A stretch of DNA of 64,000 nucleotides from Maricaulis salignorans (GTDB lineage Bacteria > Pseudomonadota > Alphaproteobacteria > Caulobacterales > Maricaulaceae), in contig NZ_FNHG01000006.1 of NCBI RefSeq assembly GCF_900103475.1, forward strand, positions 62,001 through 126,000, written 5' to 3'. The position numbers were made by a program, and so were the translations under genes. A model generated the notes under the pieces. The model worked only from the letters and a program-made list of their open reading frames with translations. It had not been told where the DNA came from and ran no database searches. This document shows positions 25,804 through 35,904 of the stretch, piece by piece (the stretch's first letter is position 1; each line of letters starts with the position of its first letter).

Positions 25804-26811
25804 TTATTCAAAAGGGATTCCTGCGTCTTCGGCGAGTGTTTTAAGACTGCATTCAGGCCGTGCACCGAAGTGAGAAATGATTTCTGCGGCGCAAATCGCC
25901 CCCATCCGACCGGATTCGGCAAGACTTCTATCCTGCGCCAGACCGAGCAGGAAGCCGGCGGCAAACAGGTCGCCCGCGCCTGTGGTGTCTACCAATTCGG
26001 AGACGGGCTCGGCCTCGATGATGACAGTTTCCTCATCACGCAACAAGACGGCACCCTTGTCGCTACGCGTCACGGCGGCGATGGCGACATCGCGGCGGCA
26101 CATCTCGATGGCGGCGTCAAAATCATCGGTTTCGTAGAGCGCTGTGATTTCCGCCTCATTGGCGAGCAGGATATCGATGTGATGGGCCACGAGGTGGCGG
26201 AAGGCCGCGCGGTGGCGCGCGACGCAGAATGTGTCCGACAGGGTCAGCGCCGTCTTGCGGCCGGCCGCTGCCGCGAGTTCGGCGGCGCGGACATAGGCGC
26301 GCTTGGCCTCTTCACGATCAAACAGATAGCCTTCCAGATAGACGATGCTCGAGGCGCGCAGCGCGTCTGCGCCGGCTTCGACATCCTCTTCGGTCACCAG
26401 GGCCGCAGCTCCGAGAAAGGTCGACATGGACCGGCCCGCATCGGGCGTGACATTGATCAGGCAGCGCGCCGTCGCCGGACCACCTGTCAGCGGGGTGGAG
26501 GCGAAATCGACACCGATGGCGCGGATGTCATGGCTGAAAATCTCACCCAGCTGATCATCGGCGACCTTGCCGATATAGGCGGCGCGGCCACCGAGTGAGG
26601 CGATGCCGGCCACAGTATTGGCGGCGGATCCGCCGGAAGCTTCCTTGCCCGGCTGCATGCGCTCATACAGGGTGCGGGCCCGGTCTTCATCGATCAGCGT
26701 CATCGCGTCGCGGGCAATACCCTCGGCGGCGAGGAAGGCGTCACTCGCCGGGGACAGGACGTCGACAATGGCATTTCCAACGGCAAGAACGTCAAAGCGG
26801 GTCGCGGTCAT
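25804..26811 (-). CDS. PfkB family carbohydrate kinase, adenosine kinase-like
   Basis: A 335-residue ribokinase-family enzyme. The N-terminal PfkB block GGSAANTVAGIASLGG and the C-terminal anion-hole motif DTTGAGDLFAAGFLLG with the catalytic aspartate are present. The overall pattern (VLAVGNAIVDVLS at the start) matches the group annotated as adenosine kinase in Alphaproteobacteria, but substrate cannot be fixed by eye. ATG 26811 is chosen; an ATG six codons earlier (26829) is possible. It lies upstream of the GGDEF-EAL gene on the same strand. Confidence 0.9.
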   Translation of the reverse strand: MTATRFDVLAVGNAIVDVLSPASDAFLAAEGIARDAMTLIDEDRARTLYERMQPGKEASGGSAANTVAGIASLGGRAAYIGKVADDQLGEIFSHDIRAIGVDFASTPLTGGPATARCLINVTPDAGRSMSTFLGAAALVTEEDVEAGADALRASSIVYLEGYLFDREEAKRAYVRAAELAAAAGRKTALTLSDTFCVARHRAAFRHLVAHHIDILLANEAEITALYETDDFDAAIEMCRRDVAIAAVTRSDKGAVLLRDEETVIIEAEPVSELVDTTGAGDLFAAGFLLGLAQDRSLAESGRMGAICAAEIISHFGARPECSLKTLAEDAGIPFE

Positions 26812-26944
26812 GGCGGGTCTCTCGATCATTAAGGTTAAGCCCGGCTGGGCTGGCGGGCTGCCTCGCGGGCTGAATGTGGGTTAACCCTGACCGCGCGATA
26901 CAGCAAGACTTGCGGGCACCGCTATTCCCGATTACGAGCGCCCC

Positions 26945-27826
26945 ATGAAACATGTCGCCTTTCTCTCCGCCGCCTGCATGCTCAAGGACAATCCCGAGGC
27001 CCGCAAGGATTACTGGGAATATGATCTCGAGATCTCCGCCCTGGCACCCGCCTGCCGGGAAGCCGGTATCGAGCTGGTCACGCGTATCTGGGATGATCCG
27101 GATTTTGATGCCTCTCACTATGACGCCGCGGTGATCGGTACCTGCTGGGACTATATGCAAAAGCCCGAGGCCTTCGAGGCGGCGCTGGAAACCATCGCCG
27201 GCCAGACCCGCCTGCTCAACCCGTTCGAGATTTTCCGCTGGAACCAGCGCAAGACCTATCTCAAGGATCTGGCGGCACGCGGCGCTCCCATGATCCCGAC
27301 CCTGTGGCGCGATCGCGCCGATGCGGCCACGATCGATGCAGCGTTCGAGGCGCTGGGGAGTGATGATATCGTCGTCAAGCCGGTGCTCGGCGGCGGCGCC
27401 TGGCGTCAGGCGCGGATCCGGCGCGGCGAAGCTCTGCCAAGCCCCGAAAATCTGCCAATCGCCGAATGCATGATCCAGCCTTTTCTGCCAGCCGTGTCGC
27501 AGGAAGGCGAATACGCCTTTCTCTTCTTCGGCCGCGAGTTTTCCCATTGCGCCCGCAAGCTTCCGGCGGCAGGCGATTATCGAGTTCAGTCCGAATATGG
27601 CGGACGCGAGGAAATCCATCACCCGACCGATGAAGAGCTGGCGCTGGCGAATTCGGTGCTGGCCTGCGTCGAGGGCGATCTTCTCTATGCCCGCATTGAC
27701 ATGCTGCGCGGTCTTGATGGTCAGCTGGCCCTGATCGAGCTGGAACTGATCGAACCCTATCTCTATCCGCAGCAGGGCCCGGATATGGGCGCGGCGTTTG
27801 CGCGGGCGCTCAAGGCGCTGATTTAG
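26945..27826 (+). CDS. ATP-grasp domain protein (RimK/DcsG-like)
   Basis: A 293-residue protein with an N-terminal pre-ATP-grasp part (HVAFLSAACMLKDN, DAAVIGTCWDYMQKP) and an ATP-grasp core with IVVKPVLGGGAWRQARI near residue 140, YAFLFFGREFSHCARK and the metal-binding LALIELELIEPYLY. It most resembles the family of the cycloserine-pathway cyclo-ligase DcsG and related RimK-like ligases. Substrate unknown, and no cycloserine genes are nearby. It is divergent from the PfkB kinase. Confidence 0.85.
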   Translation: MKHVAFLSAACMLKDNPEARKDYWEYDLEISALAPACREAGIELVTRIWDDPDFDASHYDAAVIGTCWDYMQKPEAFEAALETIAGQTRLLNPFEIFRWNQRKTYLKDLAARGAPMIPTLWRDRADAATIDAAFEALGSDDIVVKPVLGGGAWRQARIRRGEALPSPENLPIAECMIQPFLPAVSQEGEYAFLFFGREFSHCARKLPAAGDYRVQSEYGGREEIHHPTDEELALANSVLACVEGDLLYARIDMLRGLDGQLALIELELIEPYLYPQQGPDMGAAFARALKALI

Positions 27827-27891
27827 ACGGAGGCGCCATAATCTGGCCGCCAGAACGCGGTTGCATGGCGGCTGGTTCTGCAACGGGGTTG

Positions 27892-28413
27892 ATGATGCGT
27901 GCTCTTCTACTGGCTTTGACAGCGCTGGCCCTATCGGCCTGCGCCACGACACAGACCGGCACCGGTCCGAGCGGCCCGGGACCAACCGCTGCGGCCTGGA
28001 CCGAGATCGAGATTGCCGAGGGCGCCTGTTATGGCTTCTGCCCGATCTACACCATCACCCTCACGCCCGATGATCGCTATGCGTTGAATGGCGAGCGTTT
28101 CACCCGCCATGACGGCGAAACCAGCGGACGGCTGGCCGCCGGCAGTTTCCAGCGCATCGCCGCGATCCTGCAGCGCCATGACGCCGTGTCCCTGCCGGCC
28201 GACATCACCATGAATAATCCGGCCACTTGCGGCCGCACCATGATGTCGGACCTGCCTGATTTCCGTTTGGGGCTGACCGGCCCGGATGGCCGCCAGGATA
28301 TCGTCTGGTATCCGGGCTGCGCCGACTCGCCCTATCGCGATGCCCTGTCGCAGATCCGCGAACAGGTGCGCGAGGCCTATCAGTATGAGAGCCTGATCGC
28401 GCCGAAGCGCTAG
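27892..28413 (+). CDS. DUF6438 domain lipoprotein
   Basis: A 173-residue putative lipoprotein. The signal peptide MMRALLLALTALALSAC gives a lipobox with Cys17. The mature part has the ACYGFCPIYTITL block with two cysteines, which I associate with DUF6438, and two more cysteines further on (TCGRTM, YPGCAD). Function unknown. Two tandem ATG codons (27892, 27895) follow GGGG. The stop overlaps that of nth by 4 bases on the other strand. Confidence 0.82.
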   Translation: MMRALLLALTALALSACATTQTGTGPSGPGPTAAAWTEIEIAEGACYGFCPIYTITLTPDDRYALNGERFTRHDGETSGRLAAGSFQRIAAILQRHDAVSLPADITMNNPATCGRTMMSDLPDFRLGLTGPDGRQDIVWYPGCADSPYRDALSQIREQVREAYQYESLIAPKR

Positions 28414-29105
28414 GCGCCCTTCGGTGCCGGCGTCTTGTCCTTGAAACGGCACAGATCCGCGATCGGGCAGCGCCAGCATTCCGGCTTTCTCGCCTTGCAG
28501 ACATACCGTCCGTGCAGGATCAGCCAGTGATGCGCGCCCTTCATATATTCGGCGGGCACGATCTTCATCAGCCGGGCCTCGACCTCATCCGGAGTCTTGC
28601 CGGGAGCGAGGCCGGTGCGGTTGCCGACGCGGAAGATATGCGTGTCCACCGCGATGGTTTCCTCGCCGAAGGCCTCATTGAGCACGACATTGGCGGTCTT
28701 GCGGCCAACCCCGGCCAGCGCTTCGAGTGAGGCGCGGTCATGGGGCACCTGCCCGCCATGACGCTCGACCAATTGCTGCGACATGATGATCGCGTTCTTC
28801 GCCTTGTTGCGGAACAGGCCGATCGTCTTGATGCGGTCGCGGACATGATCCTCGCCCAGGGCCAGCATTTTCTCCGGCGTATCGGCCTCCTGGAACAGGA
28901 GTTTCGTCGCCTTGTTGACCCCGATATCGGTCGCCTGCGCCGACAGCGCGACGGCGACGAGCAGGGTGAAGGGGTTCACATAATCCAGCTCGGTCTTTGG
29001 ATCGGGGCGGTCCTGGGCCAGGCGGGCGAAGATATCGAGCGCCTGCTCGCGGGTCAGGCCGCGCGGGGCACGCTTGGCGGTTTTCTTGATTGGCGTCTTG
29101 CTCAT
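28410..29105 (-). CDS. nth: endonuclease III
   Basis: Nth is a DNA glycosylase/AP lyase that removes oxidised pyrimidines in base-excision repair. The helix-hairpin-helix with catalytic lysine reads VGRKTANVVLNEA, the catalytic aspartate is in AVDTHIFRVGNRTGL, and the C-terminal cysteines are spaced C-X6-C-X2-C-X5-C (CKARKPECWRCPIADLC), the normal [4Fe-4S] ligand pattern. The length of 231 residues is normal with a short basic N-terminal extension. Confidence 0.96.
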   Translation of the reverse strand: MSKTPIKKTAKRAPRGLTREQALDIFARLAQDRPDPKTELDYVNPFTLLVAVALSAQATDIGVNKATKLLFQEADTPEKMLALGEDHVRDRIKTIGLFRNKAKNAIIMSQQLVERHGGQVPHDRASLEALAGVGRKTANVVLNEAFGEETIAVDTHIFRVGNRTGLAPGKTPDEVEARLMKIVPAEYMKGAHHWLILHGRYVCKARKPECWRCPIADLCRFKDKTPAPKGA

Positions 29106-29155
29106 GGCATCCTGTCTAGCCCAGGCCGCCGGTCAGCGTCATGCCGTTTCTTGCG

Positions 29156-29773
29156 TCAGCGCGCCGTGGCCATCAGCAACCAGACGGCGACGCCGACGAG
29201 CAGCAGCGAGAGCGCCCGCTGGAAGACGCGGTGGCGCGCCGGGTCCTCGAGAAAGCTGCGGGCACTGCCCGCTAGCAGGACGATTCCGAGATGGATTGCC
29301 GTGGCAATCGAGACCGAGATGGTCGCGAGCAAGGCCGCTTGCGCAGCAACCGGCGCATTCGGGTGTATGAATTGCGGGAAGACGGCGATGTAGAAGAGTG
29401 CCGCCTTGGGATTCAGGGCGTTGATCAGAAAGCCGCGCGCGAAATAGCGGCGATAGCCCTGCCGGGCGAGGACCTCCGGTGCACCATTGGCGTCGCGCCA
29501 GCCCTCCCAGGCCAGATAGAGCAGGAATGCCACGCCGGCCCAGCGCAGGCTCTGATACAGCCAGTCGAAGCGCTCGATGACGGCGCCCAGTCCCAGTGCG
29601 GCAGCCCCGCCGATCGTCGCCAGGCCCAGCGCGACGCCCGCAACCGCGGCAAAACCGGCGCGCCGACCCTCGCTGACGCTGAGCACCGCCAGCCAGGCCA
29701 TATTCGGGCCGGGCGTCAGCTCGATGACGAGGACGGTAAAGGCAAAGGTCGCAAGGGCGGCAAGGTCAAACAT
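29156..29773 (-). CDS. LysE family amino-acid/metabolite exporter
   Basis: A 205-residue inner-membrane protein with about six hydrophobic segments. The N-terminal TPGPNMAWLAVLSVSEGRRAGFAAVAGVALG is the LysE/RhtB signature, and ARGFLINALNPKAALFYIAVFPQF is the second family block. Such transporters export amino acids or homoserine lactone-like compounds; the substrate is not inferable. It lies 50 bases upstream of nth on the same strand. Confidence 0.92.
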   Translation of the reverse strand: MFDLAALATFAFTVLVIELTPGPNMAWLAVLSVSEGRRAGFAAVAGVALGLATIGGAAALGLGAVIERFDWLYQSLRWAGVAFLLYLAWEGWRDANGAPEVLARQGYRRYFARGFLINALNPKAALFYIAVFPQFIHPNAPVAAQAALLATISVSIATAIHLGIVLLAGSARSFLEDPARHRVFQRALSLLLVGVAVWLLMATAR

Positions 29774-29970
29774 GGCTCCTGATTACGCAAGCTGTGCGGA
29801 TACGTCACCTGTTCGAGTGGGTTAGAGCGACGCAGAATGAAGGCTTGCGGGGTCCGCCGGTGCGTTCATGCCGGCCCTGAGCGTGCGATTGGCCGGTTCT
29901 GTGAAGATTTTTTCTATAGGTTCGTCGGGTAAATTCGATTGGAATTATGGCCCGCCTTCCGGCATCGTGA

Positions 29971-32202
<2,232 letters not shown>

Positions 32203-32232
32203 TCCGCGCGGGCATATTCAGGCAATAAGCAG

Positions 32233-32264
32233 AAGGGGAGTGGGCCGAAACGTCCACTCCTTTT
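32233..32264 (+). terminator. intrinsic terminator after katG
   Basis: A 7-bp perfect stem GGAGTGG (32237-32243) and CCACTCC (32254-32260), extended by G-T and A-T pairs, with a 10-base loop, followed by TTTTCTCTT. Confidence 0.82.
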
Positions 32265-32344
32265 CTCTTGCGCGGGCGGTACTGGCTTGAGCTGCGCTGA
32301 AACGTCACCTGTCGCGCCGCGCCGGGCCGGGATTGAATGGCGTC

Positions 32345-32893
32345 ATGGCAAGTCTTGTCGAAACCTGGCCCGCCGCGAGCGACGGCCATGAAGCGGCCAC
32401 CGGCCCTTTCACCATGGATGCCGAGCTTGCACCCAATCGCTCCCTGCCCAATCCGGCTTTCAATGTGCTGATTCTGACCGTGGCCGCGGTCTCCTTCTTC
32501 TCCGGCATCCTGTTTGTCTCGATGGGGGCCTGGCCGGTGATGCCGTTTTTCGGGCTCGACGCGCTTCTGGTCTGGCTCGCTTTCCGGGTCTCCTATCGCG
32601 ATGGCCGGATGCGCGAATATGTCCGCGTTGATGCGCGCGATATCGAGGTGACGCGTCAACACCCGACCGGTCATGTCCGCCGCTACCGTCTGCCGACGGG
32701 CTGGGCGATGTTGCAGCACCTCAATGCCGGCAAGCATGACGCCCAGCTGGCCATCGGCACGCACGGGCGCTGGCTGGTGCTGGGGTCTTTCCTCAGCCCG
32801 AAAGAGCGCGATGAATTTGCCGCCGCGCTGGGGGACGCGATCGGGCGCGCGCGCCGTTTCACGCCGCAAGAACCGGGTGGCGAGCTGGCGTAA
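32345..32893 (+). CDS. DUF2244 domain membrane protein
   Basis: A 182-residue protein with two hydrophobic segments in the middle (FNVLILTVAAVSFFSGILFV and WPVMPFFGLDALLVWLAFRV), followed by a soluble region with SYRDGRMREYVRVDARDIEV, which is the DUF2244 pattern. Proteins of this kind often neighbour cytochrome oxidase or repair genes; here it is followed after 19 bases by an Ada-type gene. ATG 32345 is preferred over an in-frame TTG four codons earlier. Function unknown. Confidence 0.85.
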   Translation: MASLVETWPAASDGHEAATGPFTMDAELAPNRSLPNPAFNVLILTVAAVSFFSGILFVSMGAWPVMPFFGLDALLVWLAFRVSYRDGRMREYVRVDARDIEVTRQHPTGHVRRYRLPTGWAMLQHLNAGKHDAQLAIGTHGRWLVLGSFLSPKERDEFAAALGDAIGRARRFTPQEPGGELA

Positions 32894-32912
32894 CCGGCCT
32901 AAACTCCGCCCC

Positions 32913-33761
32913 ATGACCGCTGAAATCTACACCCTCGACGCCGCCGCCCGCGATTTTGATCGCGTCTCCGCCGCCCTCGCCTTTCTCGGCGATCATTGGC
33001 AGGAGCATCCCGATCTGGATGCTGCGGCCCGCGCTGCCGGCCTGTCGCCGCACCATTTCCAGCGTGTTTTCACGCGCTGGGTCGGGGTCAGCCCGAAGAA
33101 ATATGTCGGTGCCCTGGCCCACGGCGCCGCCCGCGCTGCGCTCGATGAGGGCGCCTGTGTGCTCGACGCCTCATTCGAGGCCGGATTGTCGGGACCCGGG
33201 CGGCTGCATGATCTCTTCATTGCCCATGAAGCGGTCACACCCGGTGACGCCCGCCGCCGCGGGGCGGGGCTCGACTTTGTCTGGGGGGCGGCGCCGACGC
33301 CGTTTGGCGAAGCGGTGTTTCTGATCGCCCCGCGCGGCCTGTCGGCGCTGGCCTTTGCCGATCCGTACCCCGAAGGCGGTTTCGCCGATCTCCAGGCGCG
33401 CTATCCCGCTGCCGATTATCGCCGCGATGACGATATCGCGCGGCAATGGGCGGAGCGGGTCTTCGCCGCCACGCCGGGCGAGCCGATCCCGCTGGCGCTT
33501 TACGGTACGCCCTGGCAACGCCAGGTCTGGCGCGCCCTGCTCTCCATTCCGGCCGGTGCGACGACGACCTATAAAACCATCGCGGACGCCGTCGGTTCGG
33601 CCAAGGCGTCACGCGCCGTCGGCGCGGCGGTCGGCGCCAATCCGATATCCTGGCTGATCCCCTGCCACCGCGTGCTCGCCAGCAATGGCCTCCTGACCGG
33701 TTATCACTGGGGTGTAGACCGCAAGCGCGCCATGCTCGCCTATGAGGCAGCGAGGGGGTAA
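32913..33761 (+). CDS. AraC-type HTH / methylated-DNA-cysteine S-methyltransferase fusion (Ada-like)
   Basis: A 282-residue two-domain protein. Residues about 15-105 are an AraC helix-turn-helix (AARAAGLSPHHFQRVFTRWVGVSPKKY). Residues about 115-280 are an alkyltransferase domain with the acceptor cysteine in WLIPCHRVLA and the DNA-binding VGAAVGANP segment. The N-terminal zinc/methyl-phosphotriester domain of E. coli Ada is missing, so sensing by that route is not possible. It repairs O6-alkylguanine. AlkB lies 10 kb away. Confidence 0.94.
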   Translation: MTAEIYTLDAAARDFDRVSAALAFLGDHWQEHPDLDAAARAAGLSPHHFQRVFTRWVGVSPKKYVGALAHGAARAALDEGACVLDASFEAGLSGPGRLHDLFIAHEAVTPGDARRRGAGLDFVWGAAPTPFGEAVFLIAPRGLSALAFADPYPEGGFADLQARYPAADYRRDDDIARQWAERVFAATPGEPIPLALYGTPWQRQVWRALLSIPAGATTTYKTIADAVGSAKASRAVGAAVGANPISWLIPCHRVLASNGLLTGYHWGVDRKRAMLAYEAARG

Positions 33762-33769
33762 AAGGCGGC

Positions 33770-34357
33770 ATGAATCTGACCCTCTATATCGTTGCCCTGC
33801 TGATCTTCACTGTCTCGGCAGCCTTGTTTTCGCGATGGCTGGCGGCGCGGATCAATCTGACCGCCGACGCCCGCGCCGAATATGCCGAGCGCGTTCTCAC
33901 CAAGCCGGCCACGATCAAGGGCGTCGACGAGGCGGTCTTCGTGAAGCTCTATGTCGGGGCGCATGAGCCGCGCTGGGCGCTCTACATGCCGATCGCCCTG
34001 TTGACCGCGACACTGGCGACGCCGCTGGCGGCAATTGCCCTGACGGCGTTCTGGCCGGTGTTTACCTCAATGCTTGATGGCGGGCCCTGGTATGATGTCG
34101 GCTATTACCCGTGGATGTTCTACATGTTCTTCGGGTTTTGCGGCCTGTGGGCGCTATGCGCCGCCATTGTCGCGCGGATCCATCACGCCCGTTCACCAGA
34201 AGCCTTCCAGCCGGCCCTGGCACGCGCCCGCGGCGAGCCGCTCGATGATGTCGTGATCCGGCGCGCCCGTCCGAAATGGGCTGTCCGCGCGCGGCCCGAT
34301 CCGGCGCCGCAGTCCACACCCACCCCCGAAACAAAATCCGCTACGGAGACCGAATAG
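33770..34357 (+). CDS. membrane protein, unknown
   Basis: A 195-residue protein with three probable membrane segments: residues 3-22, about 73-100 (PIALLTATLATPLAAIALTAF) and about 118-142 (WMFYMFFGFCGLWALCAAIVA). The C-terminal tail is proline/threonine-rich. I do not recognise it. It starts 8 bases after the Ada-like gene and its stop abuts the ATG of gloA, so it lies in the middle of an operon. Confidence 0.75.
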   Translation: MNLTLYIVALLIFTVSAALFSRWLAARINLTADARAEYAERVLTKPATIKGVDEAVFVKLYVGAHEPRWALYMPIALLTATLATPLAAIALTAFWPVFTSMLDGGPWYDVGYYPWMFYMFFGFCGLWALCAAIVARIHHARSPEAFQPALARARGEPLDDVVIRRARPKWAVRARPDPAPQSTPTPETKSATETE

Positions 34358-34816
34358 ATGGAATTCCTGCACACCATGGTCCGCGTCTCGGACGTCGATG
34401 CCAGCCTGCGCTTCTATTGTGACGGGCTTGGTCTCAAGGAAATCAGCCGCTTCGACAGCGAACCGGGCCGTTTCACCCTGATCTTCCTGGCGACACCGCA
34501 AGACATTGCCCGCGCCGGCTATACCGGCGGCCCGATCCCGACCGGCCTGCCCTGCGTCGAACTGACCCATAACTGGGATCCGGAGAGCTATGAGGGCGGC
34601 CGCAATTTCGGGCATCTCGCCTATCGCGTCGCCGATATCTACGCCACCTGCGCCCATCTCGACGCCATGGGCTATCTGATTTGCCGCCCGCCACGCGACG
34701 GCCATATGGCCTTCGTACGCTCACCGGATCTGATATCGGTGGAATTGCTGCAAAAGGGCGAAAGCCTGCCGCCGCAAGAGCCCTGGGCCTCGATGGAGAA
34801 TACCGGGAGCTGGTAG
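34358..34816 (+). CDS. gloA: lactoylglutathione lyase (glyoxalase I)
   Basis: A 152-residue VOC protein that matches glyoxalase I, which isomerises the hemithioacetal of methylglyoxal and glutathione. The first half has LHTMVRVSDVDASLRFYCDGLG with a metal-binding His at residue 5; the second half has FGHLAYRV and SVELLQKG with the other His and Glu ligands. Glutathione synthase (gshB) is also in the window. The gene is directly after the upstream membrane protein gene with no gap. Confidence 0.92.
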   Translation: MEFLHTMVRVSDVDASLRFYCDGLGLKEISRFDSEPGRFTLIFLATPQDIARAGYTGGPIPTGLPCVELTHNWDPESYEGGRNFGHLAYRVADIYATCAHLDAMGYLICRPPRDGHMAFVRSPDLISVELLQKGESLPPQEPWASMENTGSW

Positions 34817-34875
34817 GTTGGGGGCGTTTCATTGAAGCCGAAGTCACTGTAGCGGCACCAAGTTTTTGCTTTGTC

Positions 34876-34920
34876 GCGTTTTCGAACCGCAAAACCGGTT
34901 CCTACTTTTGCTGAAAACGC
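34876..34920. repeat. dispersed palindromic element, copy 2
   Basis: The second copy of the 45-base palindrome found at 14996-15040. Arms here are GCGTTTTC and GAAAACGC. It lies between convergent gloA and the WYL regulator, just as copy 1 lies between convergent genes. Confidence 0.9.
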
Positions 34921-34921
34921 T

Positions 34922-35602
34922 CTAGGCCGCCCGCTGCATATCCTTGAAGCGTTTGCCGACCTCGTCTTCGAAGCTTTCGGCGAGGACGGTGACGCGTTCG
35001 ATTCTGTCAGTGCGGAAGTGGCGGAAATCATTACGCAGTTCGCACCAGGCTGTCAGCAGCCACACGCGGCCGAAACAGGTCAGGGCGAGCGGGCGGATGA
35101 TGCGCGTTGTCGCCTCATCATCGAGCGAATTGTAGCGCACCCGCAATTTGCGCCGATTGGTGATCGCATTGCGTACCGGGCCGAAGGCTTCCGGACGCAC
35201 CGTGTCGTCGAGGAAGGCGGCAAAGAGTGGCGCCGATTTCAGACGTTCGCGATGGGTGTCGGGCAGGGCGTGTTCGATCTTCGACAATGCCTCCGATGCC
35301 GCCGCCGCGAGATCGCGATCACCGGTGGCGCGCACGAAGCGGGCACCCAGGGCGAGGGCGTCGAGCTGTTCATAGCTGAAGGTGATGGGCGGCAGATCGA
35401 AACCCGGCCGCAGGACATAGCCGACACCGGCCTCGCCATCGATGGGCGCGCCCGAACCGATCAGATGGGCAATGTCGCGATAAATGGTGCGTTCTGAGAC
35501 ATCGAACCGGCCACCCATGTCCTGGGCGGTGACGGCGCCGGGTGCGGCCTGGCGCAGGGCCTGGATAATGCGGATTAATCTTTCGGCGCGACGCACTGAC
35601 AA
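34922..35602 (-). CDS. YafY-type HTH/WYL transcriptional regulator
   Basis: A 226-residue regulator with an N-terminal winged helix (MGGRFDVSERTIYRDIAHLIGSGAPIDGEAGVGYVL, residues 25-60) and a C-terminal WYL domain (NRRKLRVRYNSLDDEATTRIIRPLALTCFGRVWLLTAWC). The WYL triplet itself reads WLL here. WYL domains bind nucleic acid or nucleotides in several repressors. No target is evident; the 302-base gap upstream holds palindromes and a parS-like site. Confidence 0.9.
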   Translation of the reverse strand: MSVRRAERLIRIIQALRQAAPGAVTAQDMGGRFDVSERTIYRDIAHLIGSGAPIDGEAGVGYVLRPGFDLPPITFSYEQLDALALGARFVRATGDRDLAAAASEALSKIEHALPDTHRERLKSAPLFAAFLDDTVRPEAFGPVRNAITNRRKLRVRYNSLDDEATTRIIRPLALTCFGRVWLLTAWCELRNDFRHFRTDRIERVTVLAESFEDEVGKRFKDMQRAA

Positions 35603-35727
35603 TCTCCTGACGCCAACGGGTATGACGGCAAGGTGTCAGGGTTCGACGTGCTGATCAAGTGAAGAATTGCCGGGCCAGGAGGGCCCGCCCGTCCTGACCT
35701 GTCTGGTGACGTCAGGCTGACAAACGA

Positions 35728-35790
35728 CAGTTCACGCGGCGCTGCCGCGGCCTGCGTCTGGCGGGTGCGGCAGCGTGACCGGCTGAACTG
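35728..35790. repeat. 63-base two-stem inverted repeat
   Basis: Outer arms CAGTTCA (35728-35734) and TGAACTG (35784-35790), inner arms CGCTGCCGC (35740-35748) and GCGGCAGCG (35767-35775). All arms are perfect, with unequal bulges of 5 and 8 bases. Confidence 0.82.
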
Positions 35791-35882
35791 CCCTCCTGAC
35801 ATCCACCGCCATGAACGCCAAGACAAGGAAACGACGCGTGAAATTCGACGACATGGTGCGAGAGAGCGGGCAGGGCCCGCGC

Positions 35883-35898
35883 TGTCCCACGTGAAACA
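35883..35898. promoter_or_regulatory. second parS-like site
   Basis: TGTCCCACGTGAAACA keeps the central CACGTG and the whole right half of parS but differs from the perfect site at 303 in two left-half bases (TT to CC). It lies 7 bases after the dapB stop, about 28 kb right of the predicted origin. It may be a weaker ParB site. Confidence 0.62.
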
Positions 35899-35904
35899 GC
35901 TTGC

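Larger units (their letters stand above)
35603..35904. other. 302-base intergenic region with imperfect hairpin and parS-like site
   Basis: No credible ORF; a 27-codon frame at 35811-35894 ends inside the parS-like site and is not supported. The gap carries short CTGAC/GTCAG repeats near 35612-35640, a 63-base two-stem inverted repeat (35728-35790) and the parS-like sequence. Confidence 0.7.

Noticed and set aside
26792-27985. Minus-strand open frame of 397 codons opposite the ATP-grasp gene
   Set aside because: Antisense shadow; the plus-strand ATP-grasp protein has clear family motifs.
29890-29960. Possible OxyR site upstream of katG
   Set aside because: The stretch has CTAT, GATT and ATTATG pieces but not the four ATAG/CTAT blocks at proper spacing.
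35811-35894. 27-codon frame MNAKTRKRRVKFDDMV...
   Set aside because: No good ribosome-binding site, ends inside the parS-like site, no similarity to anything known.
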